A stretch of DNA of 64,000 nucleotides from Nitrosomonas sp. (GTDB lineage: Bacteria; Pseudomonadota; Gammaproteobacteria; Burkholderiales; Nitrosomonadaceae). The notes below the pieces were generated by a model. It was not told where the DNA came from and searched no databases. It saw nothing but the letters and a program-made list of their open reading frames with translations. The DNA lies in NCBI GenBank assembly GCA_024281825.1, contig JAMWZY010000007.1, forward strand, positions 1 to 64,000, read 5' to 3'. The position numbers and the translations under genes were made by a program. Shown here piece by piece: positions 62,891-64,000 of this stretch (position 1 is the stretch's first letter; every line of letters starts with the position of its first letter).

Positions 62891-63619
62891 ATGCAAACAC
62901 TTTTATTGTCTCAGAATAAGTATCAAATTTCTCAGCGCAGTATCATATCCTTACCGGGCTTATTATTTGTTTTGGCTATTCATGCCGGATTATTTTATTT
63001 TTTTTGGAATCAGAAATTAATCCCTCCTCCAGAAAGAATGGTGACATTATTTGCGCAATTGATTACACCAGCAGCACCTATTCGTGAGCAAGCACCCAAT
63101 CCTGTCAACCTCAAACCTCAACCGACCAAAGTTGAACCAGTTAAAAAAACACCTCCTCCGGTAAAAGTTAAAGAGCAACAAATGACAACTAAGACCGCAA
63201 CCAAACCTGAACAAAAAAAGGTTGAATTGCCGCAGGAACACACGTCCGACTTTCTCAACAAAAATACTGCCGAGTCGCAGCCCACCGCAATAGCTTCTGC
63301 TCAACCCACACAAATGCCAGCAGCACCAATGACGCTATCGTCAGAGCTATCGGTCTCTTGTCCAAAACAAGCAGCACCAATTTATCCTGCGATTTCTAGG
63401 CGTATGAGTGAAGAAGGAAAATTAGTTTTGCGTGTAGAGCTAGATGAAAAAGGGAATGTTGATAATGCAAAAGTAATTAACAGTAGTGGATATGAACGCC
63501 TTGATAACGCTGCACTGACTGCAGTAAAGAACTGGCATTGCAACCCATCGCTACGCGATGGCCAACCGGTTCGAGCAGTTGCATTGCAACCTTTTAATTT
63601 TGTTTTGCAAGGAAACTAA
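62891..63619 (+). CDS. tonB: TonB protein (Fur-linked system)
   Basis: A 242-residue TonB: membrane anchor (about 20-40, LLFVLAIHAGLFYFFW with the helix His), a Pro/Lys-rich linker (about 60-140, PVKKTPPPVKVK), and the C-terminal domain (about 165-242) with IYPAISRRMSEEGKLVLRVEL. The frame extends upstream to a TTG at 62765, but that part overlaps the Fur box and promoter, so the ATG at 62891 is taken. It differs from the tonB at 6320 in having a long proline linker. exbB follows six bases later. Confidence 0.92.
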   Translation: MQTLLLSQNKYQISQRSIISLPGLLFVLAIHAGLFYFFWNQKLIPPPERMVTLFAQLITPAAPIREQAPNPVNLKPQPTKVEPVKKTPPPVKVKEQQMTTKTATKPEQKKVELPQEHTSDFLNKNTAESQPTAIASAQPTQMPAAPMTLSSELSVSCPKQAAPIYPAISRRMSEEGKLVLRVELDEKGNVDNAKVINSSGYERLDNAALTAVKNWHCNPSLRDGQPVRAVALQPFNFVLQGN

Positions 63620-63625
63620 TAGAAT

Positions 63626-64000
63626 ATGGAACATGGTCTTGGATTTGCAAATTTTCTTGCACAGATCGATGAAGTCGGCATGGTTGTTTTGGCATTACTT
63701 ATTTCACTTTCTGTGGCAAGCTGGTATTTAATTATTACAAAAAGCATCGCAAATTTTGTTGCAAAACGTCGTGCCGAAGCTTTTCTTGATCGCTTCTGGA
63801 GTCTCGACTCACTTCAAGCGGCGCAAATGGATTTCAAAGATCACGAACCTGATAACGCATTCGCTGAGCTGGCTAAACTGGGTATTAGTGCTGCAAACGA
63901 TTCAAAAAACTACCATTCTCACAAGCTTGCAGCAGCGGGTGGTCTCAGCGAACTAGTGACCCGCACACTGCGTAATGGTATTGATCAAGAAGCCACGCGA
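63626..64000 (+). CDS. exbB: ExbB proton-channel subunit, partial at right edge
   Basis: The first 125 codons of a MotA/TolQ/ExbB protein run off the window. The N-terminus has a membrane helix (about 17-38, MVVLALLISLSVASWYLI), and the segment near the edge, GGLSELVTRTLRNGIDQEA, is the conserved start of the ExbB core loop. AAGGAA precedes the ATG at 63626 by about ten bases. exbD probably follows outside the window. It is cotranscribed with tonB. Confidence 0.88.
   Translation, partial: MEHGLGFANFLAQIDEVGMVVLALLISLSVASWYLIITKSIANFVAKRRAEAFLDRFWSLDSLQAAQMDFKDHEPDNAFAELAKLGISAANDSKNYHSHKLAAAGGLSELVTRTLRNGIDQEATR

Overview
The window is a moderately AT-rich, gene-dense chromosomal stretch from a Gram-negative bacterium. 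Gene content points to a betaproteobacterium, most likely a Nitrosomonas-like member of the Nitrosomonadaceae: the ubiC-ubiA-ubiD block, rimP-nusA-infB-rbfA-truB, argH, pyrG-eno-ftsB, a PEP-CTERM protein, several TonB-dependent systems and cheY-cheZ. This placement is inference from gene style; no ammonia-oxidation or 16S gene lies in the window. I saw no tRNA, rRNA, insertion sequence, prophage or CRISPR array.

Layout. 1-1.7 kb: chemotaxis genes cheY-cheZ behind a near-consensus flagellar sigma-28 promoter. 1.7-11.3 kb: a complete TonB energy-transduction module on the minus strand (DUF3450 protein, large TtpC-like ExbB, ExbB, ExbD, TonB, TPR protein, 1078-aa outer-membrane receptor), divergent from a phoB-type response regulator that has no phoR beside it. 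The shared intergenic region carries two Pho boxes, each three 11-bp half-sites in tandem, one facing each way; this is the strongest system-level finding. 11.4-23.5 kb: small lipoprotein, Atg22-like MFS permease, fumC, a HEPN-type protein with three zinc ribbons, nrdA-nrdB behind paired NrdR boxes, lemA plus two TPM-domain genes, dinB. 23.7-32 kb: a membrane glycosyltransferase-like protein, then the rimP-nusA-infB-rbfA-truB translation operon with a leader hairpin; truB lacks any ATG or GTG start. 32-41.3 kb (minus): DUF486, ubiD, ubiA, ubiC, a second TonB receptor, an ABC exporter paired with a TraB/PrgY protein, and a FeeM-like acyltransferase interrupted at a run of seven G. 41.4-47 kb: ilvD, lgt, a PEP-CTERM protein with a changed sorting motif, murA, a membrane-anchored protein of unknown function.

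47-64 kb: argH, a fructosamine-kinase-family gene, pyrG, eno, ftsB, htpX behind a sigma-32-like promoter, then on the minus strand a helical hypothetical protein, serS, rarA, lolA, ftsK, a degenerate GGDEF membrane protein and an RDD protein. The right edge opens a second tonB-exbB system behind a perfect 6-1-6 Fur box.

Taken together, the window holds two TonB systems wired to different nutrient signals, phosphate (PhoB) at one end and iron (Fur) at the other, set in housekeeping genes for ubiquinone, nucleotides, cell wall, translation and division.
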